Source of the DNA: a virus | Length of the DNA stretch: 46,244 nt | Strand: one strand, 5' to 3' | IMG/VR virus record: IMGVR_UViG_3300009420_000019 | Coordinates: 1-46,244 of that record | Part shown: one piece after another, positions 45,760 through 46,244 of the stretch | How positions within the stretch are numbered: the first letter of the stretch is position 1 | How the letters are laid out: each line of letters begins with the position of its first letter | The notes under the pieces: generated by a model | Databases searched by the model: none | What the model was told of the DNA's origin: nothing | What the model saw: only the letters and a program-made list of their open reading frames with translations | Position numbers and translations under genes: made by a program

Positions 45760-46244
45760 AAGATATAGAGATGATGGTGTCTTGTCTACATATGCTGAGA
45801 CACAGAACGTTACAATATATTGTCATGGTCCAATAGGTACTTCACCATTTGAACCATTCTTTAACAACCTAGGCACACGCACAACATTAGCTTATGTCAA
45901 ACCATTTCATTGGAAAGCGCTTTGTAATGATTATATCGAACACACGCACATCCTCATATTGAGAGATCCTGAGGAAGCACACAGACACGCAGCCTATCTC
46001 CATGGTACTAGCATGCGTGAAGTACACGCAAAACGTGAGAACATGTTTTATCAGACACATTTACAACCATATCTCAGCACATTAGCAGATGCAGACTTTG
46101 ACTTTTACATTCCCTTTGACAAACTATCTAAGTTTCTATTATCATACGAAACACCAAAGACTACTAAAGAGTTATTTGGTGAGGCATATGAAGGCCCTAT
46201 CATGTTTGATATAGAAGAGGAACGAATGGCTTATAAGTATATTA
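45746..46244 (+). CDS. Hypothetical protein, possible sulfotransferase-like fold (partial at window end)
   Basis: Open from ATG 45746 (14-base overlap with the previous gene) to the last base; at least 166 residues, and the stop is outside the window. NVTIYCHGPIGTSPFEPFF has a Gly/Ser loop after a strand, and HILILRDPEEAHRHAAYLHG resembles the LRDPxxR-type PAPS-binding segment of sulfotransferases. The loop lacks the usual basic residue, so the placement is weak. Function unproven. Confidence 0.55.
   Translation, partial: MNGPERYRDDGVLSTYAETQNVTIYCHGPIGTSPFEPFFNNLGTRTTLAYVKPFHWKALCNDYIEHTHILILRDPEEAHRHAAYLHGTSMREVHAKRENMFYQTHLQPYLSTLADADFDFYIPFDKLSKFLLSYETPKTTKELFGEAYEGPIMFDIEEERMAYKYI

Noticed and set aside
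1-46244. CRISPR array, insertion sequence, integrase or attachment site
   Set aside because: No regularly spaced repeats, transposase, integrase or tRNA-overlapping direct repeats were seen.

Overview
This window looks like part of the genome of a marine T4-like myovirus (a contractile-tailed phage of the T4 superfamily). The case rests on the gene set: family B DNA polymerase (gp43), UvsX recombinase, gp41 helicase, gp61 primase, T4-type RNase H, class I ribonucleotide reductase NrdA/NrdB, ThyX, MazG and Hsp20. There are also T4-type late promoters (TATAAATA) and long Lys-rich virion-type proteins of the sort found in cyanophage and pelagiphage T4 relatives. The DNA is AT-rich and densely coding, with many ATGA or 4-8 base gene overlaps. 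All genes are on the plus strand except one two-gene minus-strand island. No integrase, portal, capsid or terminase gene is seen, so this is a piece of a larger genome. Both ends cut through genes. The host cannot be read from the sequence; a Gram-negative marine bacterium is implied by the spanin pair and by the NrdB type.

Layout. (1) 1-1600: end of an unknown gene, a tiny membrane peptide, Hsp20, an Sm-like protein and a thermonuclease. (2) 1609-9408: replication and recombination block (polymerase, MazG, UDP-sugar dehydrogenase-like enzyme, UvsX, zinc microprotein, gp41 helicase) with small unknown genes. (3) 9537-14234: early-type promoters, a SpoT/MESH1-like HD hydrolase, small regulatory or unknown proteins, a tRNA-Thr(TGT), a cytidylyltransferase and a glycosyltransferase. 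(4) 14230-17190: late operon with a probable covalent nucleotidyltransferase (KxDG motif), a HxGH-type nucleotidyltransferase, and an overlapping i-spanin/o-spanin lysis pair. (5) 17196-26533: virion-type basic proteins, one apparently split by a -1 frameshift at an A9 run, an SGNH-like protein, a radical SAM protein and small structural or accessory proteins. (6) 26641-33992: primase, then nrdA and nrdB with NfuA, an SGNH-like hydrolase and a QueC-like PP-loop enzyme between them, followed by another SGNH-like protein, a zinc microprotein and a cupin. (7) 33997-39665: GIY-YIG-like protein, large membrane coiled-coil protein, SH3-like protein, a conserved unknown, RNase H, a DUF6433-like protein and ThyX. 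(8) 39631-41577: minus-strand island with its own promoter (nuclease-like protein plus NUMOD3 protein). (9) 41627-46244: late DUF1353 gene, small proteins, a strong terminator, then an early-type operon with a zinc metallopeptidase, a HAD phosphatase and small membrane proteins.

Regulation can be read with unusual clarity. Eight sigma70-type promoters all have exactly 17-base spacers. Six of them share an ACCAAAA-type box (either orientation) just upstream of the -35 element, and three share the string TATAATAACGGTATAAT (CATAAT in one). Late genes have TATAAATA boxes; in four of them the box lies exactly five bases before the ATG with no well-placed Shine-Dalgarno sequence, implying leaderless late mRNAs. 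No stretch longer than about 170 bases lacks a gene. All product names are from reading the proteins by eye, not from database searches.
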